A stretch of DNA of 64,000 nt from Rachycentron canadum (GCA_038496675.1 CM076656.1:3672068-3736067); one strand, 5' to 3'. Shown: positions 26,315 through 39,285, counted from the first letter of the stretch. The notes: generated from the sequence alone by a model not told the origin. A program made the numbers and translations.

Positions 26315-26347
26315 AAGGTAATGGTTGCTTAAGGTAATGGTTGCTTC
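26315..26347 (+). repeat. Tandem duplication of 16 bp
   Basis: TAAGGTAATGGTTGCT occurs twice in direct succession. Confidence 0.85.
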
Positions 26348-26423
26348 CATCCTAGTAGCGGTAGTTTTCATTTTTGGCACATCACTCCTGGCACCCTCTT
26401 GGGTTGCATTTAACACATTTAAG

Positions 26424-26443
26424 TTTTTTTTTTTTTTTTTTTT
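26424..26443. repeat. Poly-T run (T20)
   Basis: Twenty consecutive T residues. Confidence 0.9.
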
Positions 26444-27563
26444 CAAGATTTGGGATTAAACTGGTTTCGGTCAGCAGTTATTGCTGCTATTTTTGGTACA
26501 TTACTTTGCTCTCCTGGGAAACAGTGGACCAGGTTCTTCTTATTTCAAGGACACCGGTCATTCATCATTAGAGTTTGATGGATTCACTGAAGAATTAAAC
26601 TAGGAAAATTGTTTTTTGTTTTTTGTTTTTTTTTAGGAAAATTACATTTTAAGTGATGGTTAAAATAGATACTGTGAATTAAGTTATGCACAAGTCAGAA
26701 CTGCCATGAAGTCTGTGTTTGATCAATGAGCAGCGTCAAGTCATGATAGTTCCTGAACCACTGTGAGGCACTACTCCCAGAGCAGCCTTGAACTTTGGTT
26801 GGTGAGGAACTAAAGGTAGTGTCTTCAGGTGAAATTCCCCAAGGAAACTCCTTGTGGTGAACATATCCCTTGTGGTCTACATTTGCTTTTGGGCCTAAAA
26901 CAAAACCTAAAACCATGTCCCTTAGGGTGTCCTGTCAAAAAAAGATAAGGGAACAGGGTGCACTCCTGTCATCCATTTACGCCTTTCATAGGAAATAAGT
27001 CACCTATGTTCTCAGTGAAAAAAGAGCTTTACCAACTATTACGCGTTGCTGATTTTTTTGATAATGATTCTGTTGGCTTCATTGTGTGTGATGTAGTATG
27101 GATGAAAGCCATCTTAACCTTTGAGGCCCAAAAGTGACCCCAGCCCTCTCCCTTTCTCTCTCAGGTTTAGGAGCAAGTTGATAGCAAGTGAAGGAGTTCA
27201 GTCATCTCTGGTCTTGTTTATGACTGAGGCACTGATGGATTAATGTGATGTCTGCAGTTACACAGAGGTTGTTATGATGCTGAACCTGAAGACAAACCTT
27301 AATGATTTCATGCTAAACACTGAAGGTTGGCCACTTTGACATAGTGAGGGTTTAGTGCTTTGCATCACAATCCTGATGGAGGGTAAAGTTTTGCAAACTA
27401 GTCTGGGTAAAGAGGCAGACTGCTGGAAATCTGTTGTCACGTTTAATTGGAACGATATTACAAAAGGAGAAAACCCAGCTTCACATGGAAACCTAGCTTA
27501 TGTTTATGTCTCTCTTAAGTTGGAAATGGTAATAAGCATCAATAACAGCTTATTATGTGCTGT

Positions 27564-27606
27564 AGAGAGAGAGAGAGAGATAGAGAGAGATACAGAGAGA
27601 GAGAGA
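27564..27606. repeat. (GA)n imperfect microsatellite
   Basis: GAGA run with two TA interruptions. Confidence 0.9.
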
Positions 27607-27747
27607 TGTTCTCAGTCACACAGTGAAATTTGAGATAGTGTAGCTGTTGACTGGAGAGAGAGAGAGTGATTTTAGATGAGCATTGAACAGACAACGCTTG
27701 TCCTCAAGTCATGGAGCCCCACTGGATAAAGCCCCATCGGGCACCAA

Positions 27748-27748
<1 letters not shown>

Positions 27749-27797
<49 letters not shown>
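27749..27797. repeat. (CA)n microsatellite
   Basis: Perfect CA run of about 24 units. Confidence 0.95.
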
Positions 27798-27801
<4 letters not shown>

Positions 27802-28489
27802 ATAAATCTTGAATATTAGAAGTTGGAGGGGAGACAGGAGGTAGATAGGGATGAGAAGGAGGTGAAGTGGAAGAGGAGTGGGAGGGAGCAGGAGGGTGAG
27901 GGGGCACCCAGCGGCTGACAGAGGGGCGCAATAAAGAGCAATGGACAGTTGAGCTGCTCCAGTTTATGCATGTACAGTATTTAAGAAGACTGTGAACCTG
28001 ATCAGGGTTGATGATGATGGTACTAAACTCTCCCCACGGTTGAATATCTGTACTGCAAATCATCTGTCAAACAAAGTGTGTCATGTTCATCCATGTTGTT
28101 TCCTTCAACTTTCTGTTGACACTGAACCTAGTAAATTCCAAGGGGAAACAGTTTCAACTCAACTTTATTAAAGCTAAAAAAACATGATTAAAAAACAAAA
28201 ACAAAACATACAATCAGTAAAATAATCTTAAACCTGACACACAAGTTCCCATAAAACAAGGTACATCCTGAGAGAAGAAATGAGATGCATCCTTTCATGC
28301 TCTAAATTTCTGCCTTGATAGTAGAAGCTCAAACTGTCCATACAGAGGATGAAGAAATTATTAGTCATCCACTTAAAGTACTCAGCATATTCACGTATTT
28401 CCCTGCTTAATTTATTACCTCAGATTACTTTTGGTGTTTGTAATTAAAAAGTGGTGCTCTCTAATACTACACATATTGTCATGTCTCAG

Positions 28490-28491
<2 letters not shown>

Positions 28492-28536
<45 letters not shown>
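28492..28536. repeat. (TA)22 microsatellite
   Basis: Perfect TA run, self-complementary and prone to cruciform extrusion. Confidence 0.95.
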
Positions 28537-28541
<5 letters not shown>

Positions 28542-30144
28542 ATTCAAATGGTAATTTCTGTTCACACCAATTATTCATGTTAATTTAGGCCAAGGCGAAT
28601 GATGGACGGACTTTTAAGCATGTTGTGATAATCGATCTTTAAAACACCGCAAAATTAAAACACTAAAATCTGAGTAGGTCCACTTATGGAAGGTTTATAT
28701 TTTCAGCCATATTCAGTGGCCGTCGTCAGCAGGCAGGAGTGTAGATGTAATGTCATCTAATGCAGTTTCGTAACAATACTTGCTTAATACAGTATGTCAG
28801 TTAGTAGTAAGTTACTTTTATGTAGAGAGGTAATTTGCCCAGTTTACTTCACAGCAGCTAAAGGTGGATGAAGTGAAAACAAGGTGAAATGATCTGTAAT
28901 AGCCAAGTACAAGCATTTTACTTTTACTTGATCATTTCAATATCTAGAAATCCTGAAACCCTTCGTATTGAGTGTTGGGGTGGAGGAGTCCAGCTTTCAG
29001 TGGTCTTGCAAAATTCTCTTTTGGAGACTTTTAAAATTAGACTTCGAATCAATTCACATGAGAAAATTATAGCAGTTCAAGCCAGAGGCCAAACAAACAC
29101 TGAAATAACACTGAAAATGATTTGGGCAAATATATTTGACTACAATAAAAGATTTTTGGTGAAGGAAGGAAGTTCAATCTAATTTAAATACCATGGCCTG
29201 TGTAGCTTTCAGTGTTGGGATGGTGAGATGAGAGCGGGGAGGAAGGGAGTGATGGACAGCTAGAGGGAGGGAAAGAGAGAAGGGGGGATGGAGGGAGGTG
29301 TATAGTGCAGCAGAAACTTCCCATGCTGGCCTCCCAGTGTGGCTACGTAATGAGGGCAAGGGACACAGACACACACACTCACGCACACACAGACACACAC
29401 TCGGGGCTGAGCACGGCCCCATGGCTGATTAGCGGCACACAAAGGCCCCAAACAGAAGTAGCAGAGGACACACAATGGGAGCAGGGCCTCAAGGCGTGGT
29501 TTACTTCTGCCCTGAGGGAGGGGGCGAGAGAGGTAGAGAGACAGTGAGAGACAGGGGCATAGAAAGAGAGAGAGGGAGAGAGAGAGGGTCCCACTGAGCT
29601 GGACAGGCAACTGAAGGGGGGAGGGTAGGAGGGGCAAGGAGGGGGTTCGCTGGGGTTAGAGAAGTGACAGAAGCAGAGAGGAGTTTTGTTTTTGTCCTGA
29701 TAAAGACGTGCTGGGTTTCTACTGAGTTCTGCTGCAGTGACTGCAGCGTGAGGAAACCAGATGAATGGGTCAGCATCACGGCTGCTTGTTCTGTCACCTC
29801 CAGGATCCAATCCACCTGTTGTCAAGCACCTTTTCAATTTAGAGACACCAAACATAAAGCTGAGATAGAAAATGTGAAGACCCCCACATTGGGACAACTC
29901 AGTTAAGGACAATGAATGCAGGTTATTTGGTGAAAAGGTGTTGAGGAACCTGCTTGGACTTCAACACATGTCTGACAGCAAAGGGAAGAATTCAGTATGT
30001 TGCTTCCACCTATTATTACAATCCTGCTCTTTACCGTGAAAAAAGAATAGGGCAGCAGACACAAACATAACATGATGTGAGGGCAAATTTGATTCATGAA
30101 AATTACCTGCAATTCTAGGAGCAACAATATATCAAATTATAAGT

Positions 30145-30445
30145 TTAAAGGTCCCATGTTAAGAAGATATATTTGTGGTTTTAAGAACCAAAAACCATTT
30201 CAGTGTAGTTTTGCATCTCCTCTCTTAGGCTTCTCTCCAGAGCTCTAATAACAACAGGTCAGTGAGGCTCTGATCCTCTCTTTTGATTGGCTGACTGTTT
30301 GCCTAGTGATAGAATAAATATATAGCAGATGTCCCAGTGGACTGGAATATAAGATGTGTACATTTCTCTGGAATAAATGCTTTGATACTTTCACAGTATT
30401 AATTCAGAACCCAGACCTGCTTTATAATCAATGTGGGACCTTTAA
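30145..30445. mobile_element. piggyBac-type non-autonomous element (MITE)
   Basis: Both ends carry TTAA followed inwards by AGGTCCCA in inverted orientation: TTAAAGGTCCCATGTT on the left, TTAAAGGTCCCACATT as the reverse complement of the right end. TTAA is the target duplicated by piggyBac-family transposases. The element is about 300 bp with no transposase frame, so it would have been moved in trans. The GGTCCCA-ended type is, from memory, very common in percomorph fish. Confidence 0.8.
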
Positions 30446-30449
30446 GTTC

Positions 30450-31385
30450 TGACCCAATGTACTTTATGAGGTTATTAACTCATCATTTAGTCTATGTGCA
30501 GTAAATAGCAGTCATTTTTTCCAGAATCACACACCTCTATAGTATAGAGACACTAGAGAATATAAACAAATTGCAGAGAAAAGAATTAAATAGAAAAGTC
30601 TGACGAGACATTGACATACAGTTCGTCATGTGTTTTACTCTCTGGATGAACACACCAGACTTTTAAGGCTCCTTCACACAGTCTGATCTTGCTGTGCAAT
30701 TTCCGTGACCTCGGCACCTTCACAGTTTCCTCCTCTTCAGAGATTTCTTTTTTTATGTGCAAGTGTCAACACTTTGGCCAAATCTTGTTTTCAAGACTGT
30801 CTGCTATCTGCACAATTCACAAAGTGTTCATGTCATTCATTGACAACACTCAAAATTAATGTCACACATCCAAGACTTCATTAAACACATCTCACACATT
30901 GTGAAGTTGTGTATAAGCACCGTTTCACTCTAAAGCCAGTTGTCCCTGCCAGTAAGTGTGTCAAAATATTCACTGTAAAAGATATTTTGCAATAATTTCA
31001 ATTTAAAATAATTCATACAGTAATATTTAAGTAATATTTTTTTTATTTTAAATAATGGGCCGGTTCATAAATATCATATATTATATAATATATTGTGTGT
31101 ATAGTGTAATATGGATTTGATCTAAAGTCCCTTTCACATATTACTTAGGGCCATGTTTTGCTTCAAAAGACGTTGAACATCAAAGAATAAACAAGCCGAG
31201 CTCATGATCAGTAAAACTACTGGATAAATTTATTATCAACTCATCGTCATTAAGCAGGAAAGTGAAGCAATGATGAACATAAGCAGGACTGCAGCCCAAC
31301 AGCCGCAGTGCTTCAAATGATGATTGTTTGAGTTATTGCTACCACAGTACAATCATCCCAGTGGCTCTCTGCATAGATTACTATC
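30450..31385. other. Intergenic AT-rich sequence, nothing recognised
   Basis: AT-rich, with several ATTATATAATATATT palindromic words near 31073-31095. No exon or element is supported. Confidence 0.5.
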
Positions 31386-31389
31386 TACA

Positions 31390-31530
31390 CATTTCTCAGA
31401 ATGAATATTAAATGGCAGGAACTAATGAACACGGCCTTCTTTTCACAGAGGAGCAGCGGCTGCTGTAATCTCCACTGTTCAATTAGCGGCGCTGACCGGG
31501 ACGCCACCTACACTTCATTAACGGGGTGGG
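31390..31530. promoter_or_regulatory. Candidate conserved non-coding element
   Basis: AATATTAAATGG, ACTAATGAAC, CAATTAGCGGCGC and CATTAACGGGG in a short non-repetitive block that combines TAAT cores with CpGs, flanked by pyrimidine-rich low-complexity DNA. This texture is typical of vertebrate developmental enhancers. No alignment was possible. Confidence 0.35.
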
Positions 31531-31799
31531 GAAGGTATGGATTTAACCTCTTTGTCTCTCTCTGTCTGTTTCGTTCTTTCTCTCTATCTTTCTCAATACT
31601 CTCGTTCCATTTTCCTACAGAAAAAGCTTAGCAGCAGGAAAAATGAAACTACTACTTTCTCTAACACAATTTTCTCTTATTTTAACTTTAATATTGAAGG
31701 TTTTGGAATATTCACTGAGAGGCAAGACAGAAAAAGAGCGAGAGAAAGGCAAAATTTAGGGGGGAGGGAGGGGGCATAAATCCACAAAGACAATTCAGC

Positions 31800-32160
31800 T
31801 TTTCCAGTCTCTTTTCGTGTTTTTCCAATTACTTAATGGCATTTAAATACACCAAGGCTGACACACACACACACACACACTCACACATTAATGGTCCTCA
31901 GCCATGGAGAGGCTCCTGAAATAAGTCACGCAGTAATTGTATTTGATAAATCATAAAGGGAGCCCATCAGAGGAAAGCTAGCTGTAATAAAATGATAAAA
32001 CAGACAATTATGAAAAAAATCCCCGGCCTTTAATTTCCTAAACACACTCCGGAGAGAGGCCGTTTAAGCCGGGGCGATTTGACGAGATGCTCAACATGTT
32101 ATTTCCCTCCTCTTTGACACTTTAATTCACACCACGGGCCTGTGAAACGGTTGTAACATT
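31800..32160. promoter_or_regulatory. Candidate conserved non-coding element cluster
   Basis: CCAATTACTTAATGG, GTAATTGTATTTG, GATAAATCATAAA, CTGTAATAAAATGATAAAAC, ACAATTATG and CTTTAATTTCC are followed by a CpG-bearing GGCCGTTTAAGCCGGGGCGATTTGACG-like patch and TTTAATTCAC. The block is broken only by a short CA repeat (31860-31880). No frame or splice sites were found. Motif density and complexity suggest a homeobox-responsive enhancer. Confidence 0.4.
31860..31880. repeat. Short (CA)n repeat
   Basis: About ten CA units inside the candidate enhancer block. Confidence 0.9.
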
Positions 32161-32679
32161 AGCTGAACGCTGCAGACCTCCACGCACTGCTGGTTCAGAT
32201 GTCCTCAGTCCTGTCTGTCCCTTTGAGTTTTTTTGTAGATTGACCAACTTTCCTACTCACACATACAGTATAAGATGTAGACAAAATAACAAACATTTAA
32301 GGGATAATGTATGCACCAAACCTTGCTTTGCAAACCATGCAAACAAAACCCTAATCTAGAACATTAGATTCGAGCTAATCAAGCTCTGGACTGTGCTGTC
32401 ACCTATCTGAGCAAATATTTAGTAATATATATTACTATCTATATTAAGTAGTAAATATTTGCTGCCAAAATATTTGCCACTTGTAGTGACTGCAGTGTTA
32501 TTAACCCGTTTCATGGTTCTGTTTAGACTCTCACAGCACTCGAGGTGAAGGTCCAGGAAATATTCTCATCTGCTTTAATACAGAAAAAGTTTAAAGTGAC
32601 ACCAGACACAACATGTTAATTTACATTTAAGCAAAACTACCATCCTTCCCTGACCTGAACTCAAAGTGCTTTGGCTGCT

Positions 32680-32760
32680 TAAACCACAGACGAGACTCTG
32701 GATGTGAACCCAGATCTCTGGTACTGACTGTCATGTGCTCTGTACGCCCTCCATCCACCC
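32680..32760 (+). repeat. SINE-like dispersed repeat, copy B
   Basis: AACCACAGACGAGACTCTGG then GATGTGAACCCAGATCTCTGG parallels copy A at about 10760-10785. TGGCTTGGTTAGGTTTAG further on (about 32871) looks like the head of another copy. Confidence 0.5.
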
Positions 32761-33470
32761 AAACTACCACCTGCCAATGTCAATGGCATTAATAAAAGGC
32801 TCAGCTTCATTCATATGAAGGAAAATGTTGCCTCTGAACATAATTCAGCCACAGCAACGTACTGGAAAAAATGGCTTGGTTAGGTTTAGTGTGAGCATCA
32901 TGTCTAGGAGACAGGGTTTACTCACTGTTCAACTTGGGCTTTAGTATGTTTCCCTCTTTGATTAACCAGTCTGTACAGGTGAAAACAGTCATGGTGTACA
33001 GGATGGCTGCTCTTTGCATGTGGTTAATAACCAGCTCCAGTTGTCTCATGCTGCTTTGAAAACTCAGACACAGTAAACAAGCAGGTTAATGCTCATTAGG
33101 ATCAAATCTAATATTTATTATTTTTGAGTTAACATTCCTTTTTTCTGTTAAACTGATGGAGCCTTCATTATAACAGAATTGAGTGCCAAACAATCAGATG
33201 TGGATATAACCTGCATTAGAAGTCAGTCATATTTTTATGAAGGCCACTGTTGGCAGGCGGATCAGGTGACACAGACGAAACTCTCTATTGTCACCAGATC
33301 ACATTAGCTCTTTGAGGCACAGACGTCATTTTGTTCACAGGCTTGTATAAAAATCACATCAGTCACCGACTCGTCTTCTGGAAGACGGGCATGACGGCGT
33401 GAGATCTGCACCATGAAGAGTTCAGAAATCAGATCTTTTGGTTCCTTCTGTAAATGTAGTCAGACTGTCT

Positions 33471-33541
33471 GTGTGTGTGTGCGTGTGCGTGTGCGTGTGT
33501 GTGTGTGTGCGTGCGTGTGTGCGTGTGTGCGTGTGTGTGTA
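33471..33541. repeat. (TG)n interrupted microsatellite
   Basis: TG/CG-interrupted run (GTGTGTGCGTGTGCGTG pattern). Confidence 0.9.
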
Positions 33542-33970
33542 GTGTAAGTGCTGCTGTGTAGAATAACATGAAAAAGGTGATTTTCCAGCATAGTGAGGTT
33601 TCCACAGCGTGTTTCCCTTAGGCAGCAGCAGGGACATGATTGAATTGTGTGTGTGTGTCTGTCAATGAGTGTGTGTGTGTGTCAGTGAGTGTGGGATGGG
33701 TTTGACTGAGACACCTCAGCTTTCTGCTGCATCCACATCCATCTGTATGTTTTCTGTTAGTGGCTATATTAAGCTTATTAGTTTCCTGTGACCACAAGCT
33801 AAGAAAATTACATTTATATTTTTGCAAATTCATGTTTGTTTTGCAGAAACACAACTTTTTTCCCTGTTGTTCCTCAAAAGCAAAAGAATATGGTTTTCGA
33901 ACTACAGCAGACTGATCGCACCAAAGAGTGAGAGAGAAGAAGAAAGAGTTAATACATGTACATATGCACG

Positions 33971-34001
33971 CACGCACACAGACACACACACACACACACA
34001 C
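33971..34001. repeat. (CA)n imperfect microsatellite
   Basis: CGCACG start, then a CA run. Confidence 0.85.
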
Positions 34002-34124
34002 CTGAGTCATGTCTGACCTCTGTCTTTCCTTCACACACGGTAACCCTGCTTCTCTCTCTATAGGTGAAGCTGATGGTACAACATCAAACCAGCCGGAGCA
34101 GAAGAGATGAAGATGCTGACACTT

Positions 34125-34149
34125 CACACACACACACACACACACACAC
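34125..34149. repeat. (CA)n microsatellite
   Basis: Perfect CA run of about 12 units. Confidence 0.9.
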
Positions 34150-34196
34150 CCTGCCAGTAAATGGGAGCTTGCAGCCTGTAGTGTGAGCCATTTCCT

Positions 34197-34270
34197 GGTG
34201 AATCAAACTGAATTAAAGTGAATCAAGCTGAACTGATGTGAACTGGAACAACCTGACCTGAACTGAAAAG
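34197..34270 (+). repeat. Degenerate minisatellite, unit about 20 bp
   Basis: GTGAATCAAACTGAATTAAA, then GTGAATCAAGCTGAACTGAT, then two shorter diverged units with TGAACTG. Confidence 0.65.
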
Positions 34271-35099
34271 AAGGTTTCGGCTGGACGGGACACACATGGC
34301 TCTCTGAGGTTTCTGGGAAATAACACAGATGAAAACCTGCTGTCATTCACACCTGTTGTTTATGCTTTACTTGAACATATTCTGCTTATTCACATGTATG
34401 TAGTTATGTGTTGAGATGAATTAAACCTTAAATTTCACCTTTAGATTTTGTCTGTATATAGTGTCGGTCTCTCATCATTAGTGTTTTCTCAATGAATAAA
34501 TAAAATCTTAAACATACACAAAATGCACAAAATGAAATTTACTTAAGTGAATATGTGTAAGTTTATCCCCATACCTCATTCTAATGTTTTTATATTATTC
34601 TAATAGAATAGTTTGGAGAAGTCAATTATTATGCTTAATATTTTAAATTCAGCTTCTTTTTTAAAAATAAAAAGAATTACAGTATTTACATCAAATGTGC
34701 ACAAATATTTCCACATTAATTAAATTAAGTTCAACCTATTTTGAAAAGAGCTACATCAACTTTTTTCAAACAATGTTTCCCATACATCTGTCTGAAAAGC
34801 TGGTACATGTTTGATTCATTTAAAGCTGAAACAAATAATTGTATTTGTATTTTACACACATGTAATAATGATTAAAAATCTGCTGTCAAAGCTTCACTGG
34901 AACTCTGAATGTGTTTCTTTTTCTATATTTTGAATGTGAAAAATCTGAATTAAAGTTTCTGTCTGCATTCATCTTCAGTACATACGCACACACACACAGA
35001 GCGATCGCCCCTGGCTATCTGCAGCAGTGAGTGTAAGTGATCGCGTAGCTGCGGTCATAACTCACAGCCATACAGGCTACTGATAAAAGCTGACACCTA

Positions 35100-35128
35100 A
35101 TGTGTGTGTGTTTGTGTGTGTGTGTGTC
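35100..35128. repeat. (TG)n imperfect microsatellite
   Basis: TG run with a TTTG interruption. Confidence 0.9.
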
Positions 35129-38100
35129 ATTTTAGACTCTTCATGTTGTTTCCCTTCCCTTCTGTCTCTTCTCGACTTCCTCCTCCTCCTCTTCGATGCC
35201 TCTGGTGATGAAACTGACTCTGTTACAACAGACCAACACCCCCCTGCCCAGCTTTTTTTACTCCACCCATCTACACACACACATACTCTTGTTTACCCAC
35301 ACTCTAGACCCACATTAGTGTGTTTAACCTTATTGATTAGGTCCTGTCTATTGATACAGATCAAAGTGATCCATCACTGATATCTCTGTTTGCAGGGCGG
35401 AGATGAGTTGATAGTGATGGATGACAGATTAATCAGTAAACATGGTGAAGTGAAGACACACACTGTGACAATGACTTTATTCCCATTGTGGTTCACAAAT
35501 AAAAAAATTAAAAAGCTGGTTACACAGTCAGGTTTTCTTTTAAATTTCAGAAGGTTAAAGCCTTGACTGTGCACAACTGTACAGTTTTTGAGTTATGGTT
35601 TTGTTTAGGACTGTTCAGAATGTGTTGTTGGTTTCTCTCCATGTCACCAGACAAACACATTTAAATCCTGGTAGGCATGGCAACCAATCTGTACATCTGT
35701 ATGAAAATGTGTAGCACATTGTGTGCAATGCCATATTTATGCTTTGCAATAACTGAGTAAAAATACAGGAATGATTAAATGTAATGACAGTACATGACAC
35801 TTTCATGCAAGAGATGCAAATAAAATGCCCTGACATCTCCATCATTCATCTGTTACAGTTTCTTTGCTCTGCTTTTATGTGAAAGAATAAAAGTAAAATA
35901 ACTCTAATCAAAGTATGTATGTGTCTGTCTGATGAAGAATGAACTGAAGCAGCGTCAAGTCATGATTTAGGATAGTTCTATAATTCTGATGATTTATGTA
36001 ATGTATGGATATAGATGTAGACAATAGCCTGATGATCAATAGGGGCAGCACTTGTACAGATGGATGTAGCCACTAAGGCGACAGTTTCGTATACACTTGT
36101 TGGTATATATACACTATATAAATGTTTCCCAGTACTTTACTGGACATGAACAGCATCAATATAACATGACTGCTTTAGGAGTTATGGTATAATACACAGA
36201 TGTAACGTGTAGTCTGCTAGAAATAAAGTAGCAGAAGAAGGAAGAAGGGCTTCACTCTTATTTAAAACTAGATTAACTGATCCCAACTCCAACACTGTTT
36301 CATTTCATAAGCTTCTGGAAAGTTGTGTCAAACAGGTGATATGATTAGCATAGCCCCACTAGCTGGCAGCTGTATGCTACCATACATGCTGTGGATCTGT
36401 TTACTGTTTCATGGTCATAGATTAAGTGAGCGCGCAGCATCAGTGACTATAATGAGCTGGACGGCTACATGTATAAAGAGCTTTTATCCATCATCTCTCT
36501 TCTACACAACCTCTCTCTCACTGATGACTGACTGCTGGGAGCACTTTGGTGCTCAGTTTCTTGTTTCATGTGAATGACCCACTTTACCCAAGCTACAGTA
36601 ACTGTCAAAACAACTTTGTATACATATTTAGTTTCAGTTTTAGTTTGAATTTGGATCGATGGGTGCGAAGCTAAAACACATTTTTCATTTCATGTCACTG
36701 CATCTGACAGAAGACCAGTTAAATGGAAGCTGGTGGATTCGCCATTTGTTTGTGTGTGTTTGTGTGTGTCTGTGTATCCTGCTTTAAATGATGTTTAAGA
36801 CATAAGGGAACAGCAGAATATTAACAGGTTTAAACTGCTGGAAAGGTATTTAAAAGCTGTGAATCCAGTTATTTTAACTACCTCAAAAAAAAAAAAAAGT
36901 CTGCATGTGACATTTGAGCTTTTCTGCATTTAACTGTCTTCACTTGAGTCTGTGGATGAGTTGAATGATGGGATGATCTGAGGTGTGGTGACATGGGGTA
37001 TATTGCAGAGTGTGTTTGATGGCTTCCAGAGCATCTTTTGTGATGCTGGAAATAACCATGTCTTGTCACATGTAACCTTGCTAACCTCCAACCCCATTCA
37101 GGAACCATCCTGTGTGCTGTGTGTGTGTCACACGGAGGGAGAGGTTAAGCTGTAACAAACACAAGCAAAATCATTGTTCATGATGGAAAAACATCAATGC
37201 ACATTCCCTATACAAATACACAACATGTACTCTGGATCTCATCTACTAGTTTTGATGTGTGACTTTGACAAGCCTGTAATTATTTAAATAAAAATGTAAA
37301 ACAGGAGATTAGATTCAGTTCACTTAGATCACAGCTAAAATAACATCAGCTTTCACATTGAAGCTCATACTGACATTACAATCACAACAGTTTTATAGCA
37401 TTTCAATTTTATCTCACAATATCAAAATGTGTCAACCCTCAGCCATTATTTGGCCTCTCTCACACCAGTGGCCAGAATTTCCTTGCATATACTAACTAGA
37501 TTTTATTGAGTCTCACTGCACGCGGAAACAAATTTAGAAAAGACAGTATGGTCAAACATGCTGAAATGAAACCAATAAAAATGTATTATATTATAAACTG
37601 CATTTACATACACTATATATACTATATTGCTGTACATCCCCAGGATTCGTCATAGGATTTTAGATTTTCATGAAAAAAAAAACAAAACCTGGAAACACTG
37701 GAATTTTAGAAAAAAAAATGTTGAAAAGGGTTTTTTGCAACTGAAAGAGACCTAATGAATAAATCCTGTTGGTCAAAAAAACATCAGATCAGATCATACA
37801 CACAATTTTCCCATCATTTCTTCCACATTTGTTTGATGTTTAACTGATGCTTAACACCCTCAATGGTTTGTTAGCTTTCAGCTGTAAAAGTAACACCACC
37901 AACTGTTGATTTCAATGTGCCAACTCCCAATTTTTGCATAAAACTAGTGGTGGGACACAAACTTTCATTGATTTTCTCCTGCTGATTGTTTAGGAAATTC
38001 ACTACAATTTGATCATTGGTGGGATATTAATCTCAAACTATGATAATATCAGACATTTAGCACCTAATAAAAGGAAGACAGTATCAGTAGGGAAAAAAAG

Positions 38101-38268
38101 GGAACACATATATGTACTCATATATGCACGCATACGAGTATATGTTGGCAGTTCCCTTATTATATCTAAAACTAATTCAGTCCTGCAACAAATCCTGCCT
38201 TCATAAAGACCATGATCAGTTTTTTGTTAAAACAGTTTGACATAGTTTGTGTTATGTCAGTATCTTCA

Positions 38269-38295
38269 CAAGACAAGACAAGACAAGACAAAATA
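38269..38295. repeat. (AAGAC)n pentanucleotide repeat
   Basis: About five ACAAG units. Confidence 0.85.
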
Positions 38296-39085
38296 ATCGT
38301 GATGAATGAAACACAGCTCAACAACAGCAGCACTACAAAACATGATCGTAAAAGTGAACCAACTCCTCTCTGACGTTACAGCATGAGGGAATGGTTCACT
38401 TCAAGACTGATGTATTAGACTTAAATCAGTTTTAGCTGGGTCTTAATACACTGCTGCAACTGTAGTATTCACTGTATGAACAGAGAAAACACAGACTGTT
38501 CAGCAAACTCTTCCAACTGACTGATAAACAGGCTGAGTTCATGTGAGGCCTCGTGTTGCAGTGTGTTTCTGTAACAGATCATGATGTTGCCATGTACCTA
38601 TATGCAAATGTACATACAGTATGTCCATATGAAATACCAACATATGTCTAGCTACTGCAAACATACATGTTTATGTTTGTGTGCTCATATTGTAGACATT
38701 TGAAAACATATATCCAACCTAAAGCCTGTCGTTATATGTTATTATATTATATGATATTATATATATAAACATAAAAGATAGACATGTATGTTAATATACG
38801 CATGCATATTGCATTTTACTAATGATATTTCATAGGTATTATAAACTTACATCTGTAATAAAAATATATTCCCTCATATGTGACATATATAACAACATTA
38901 CATTATCTTGGGGAATATACTCTATGTGATATATTTGTGTATTGGCCTGTTTCCTTAAACACTGTACGGTTTTTGTACAGTTTCTCCTCCAGGTGAACAT
39001 ATAGAATGTTTTCCCCACATGTTGCTGTGGAGTCTGTGTTTATCCATGAAATTCTGCTGTAGAATTGTCCCATTCCGTGTTCTCG

Positions 39086-39093
39086 TGACGTCA
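39086..39093. promoter_or_regulatory. Consensus CRE palindrome TGACGTCA
   Basis: A perfect TGACGTCA lies about 190 bp upstream of the predicted first-exon donor. ATF/CREB-family proteins bind this sequence. Its place in the likely proximal promoter of the kinase gene makes it a plausible control site, but chance occurrence cannot be excluded. Confidence 0.4.
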
Positions 39094-39249
39094 TAATGAT
39101 ACAGTGATGGAACAGAATCAGACCAAGACCTGTTCAGACTAAAGCCTTATCAGATCCATCACTTCAACCTTGTTTGTTGGCGTATTAACCTGAAGAAAAC
39201 CTTGAACCATTTACTGTTACCGTTATTATTCATTGTCATCCAACCCAAA

Positions 39250-39285
39250 ACATCGCTGACGCACGTGACCTAGAGTGACCCTCTG
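39250..39285 (+). other. Probable non-coding first exon (3' part) of the HIPK-like gene
   Basis: A near-consensus donor (CTCTG/GTAAGTTG) sits at 39285/39286. The next good acceptor is a pyrimidine-rich TTTTTCCTCTTGTCTCAG ending at 39804, followed by 32 nt of leader (39805-39836) and the ATG. This implies a 5' UTR intron of 519 bp at 39286-39804. The 5' end of the exon cannot be placed; the given start is nominal. An alternative is that transcription begins inside the presumed intron. Confidence 0.5.
39258..39269. promoter_or_regulatory. E-box/USF-TFE type site (GACGCACGTGAC)
   Basis: The hexamer CACGTG followed by AC sits just upstream of the first-exon donor, next to a half CRE (TGACGCA). 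USF and MiT/TFE factors prefer GTCACGTGAC-like sites. It is either core promoter or 5' UTR of the kinase gene. Inference only. Confidence 0.35.

Larger units (their letters stand above)
26450..30140. other. Intergenic sequence, no gene seen
   Basis: Holds GA, CA and TA microsatellites, purine-rich stretches (27830-27905 and 29225-29650) and AT-rich DNA. No exon is supported. Confidence 0.5.
32160..39000. other. Intergenic sequence, no gene seen
   Basis: Contains a SINE-like copy (32680-32760), TG/CA repeats (33471-34149 and 35100-35128), a degenerate 20-bp minisatellite (34197-34270), an AAGAC array (38269-38295), and long AT-rich stretches with many TATATG words (38600-38900). No exon is supported before the kinase promoter. 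Confidence 0.5.
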
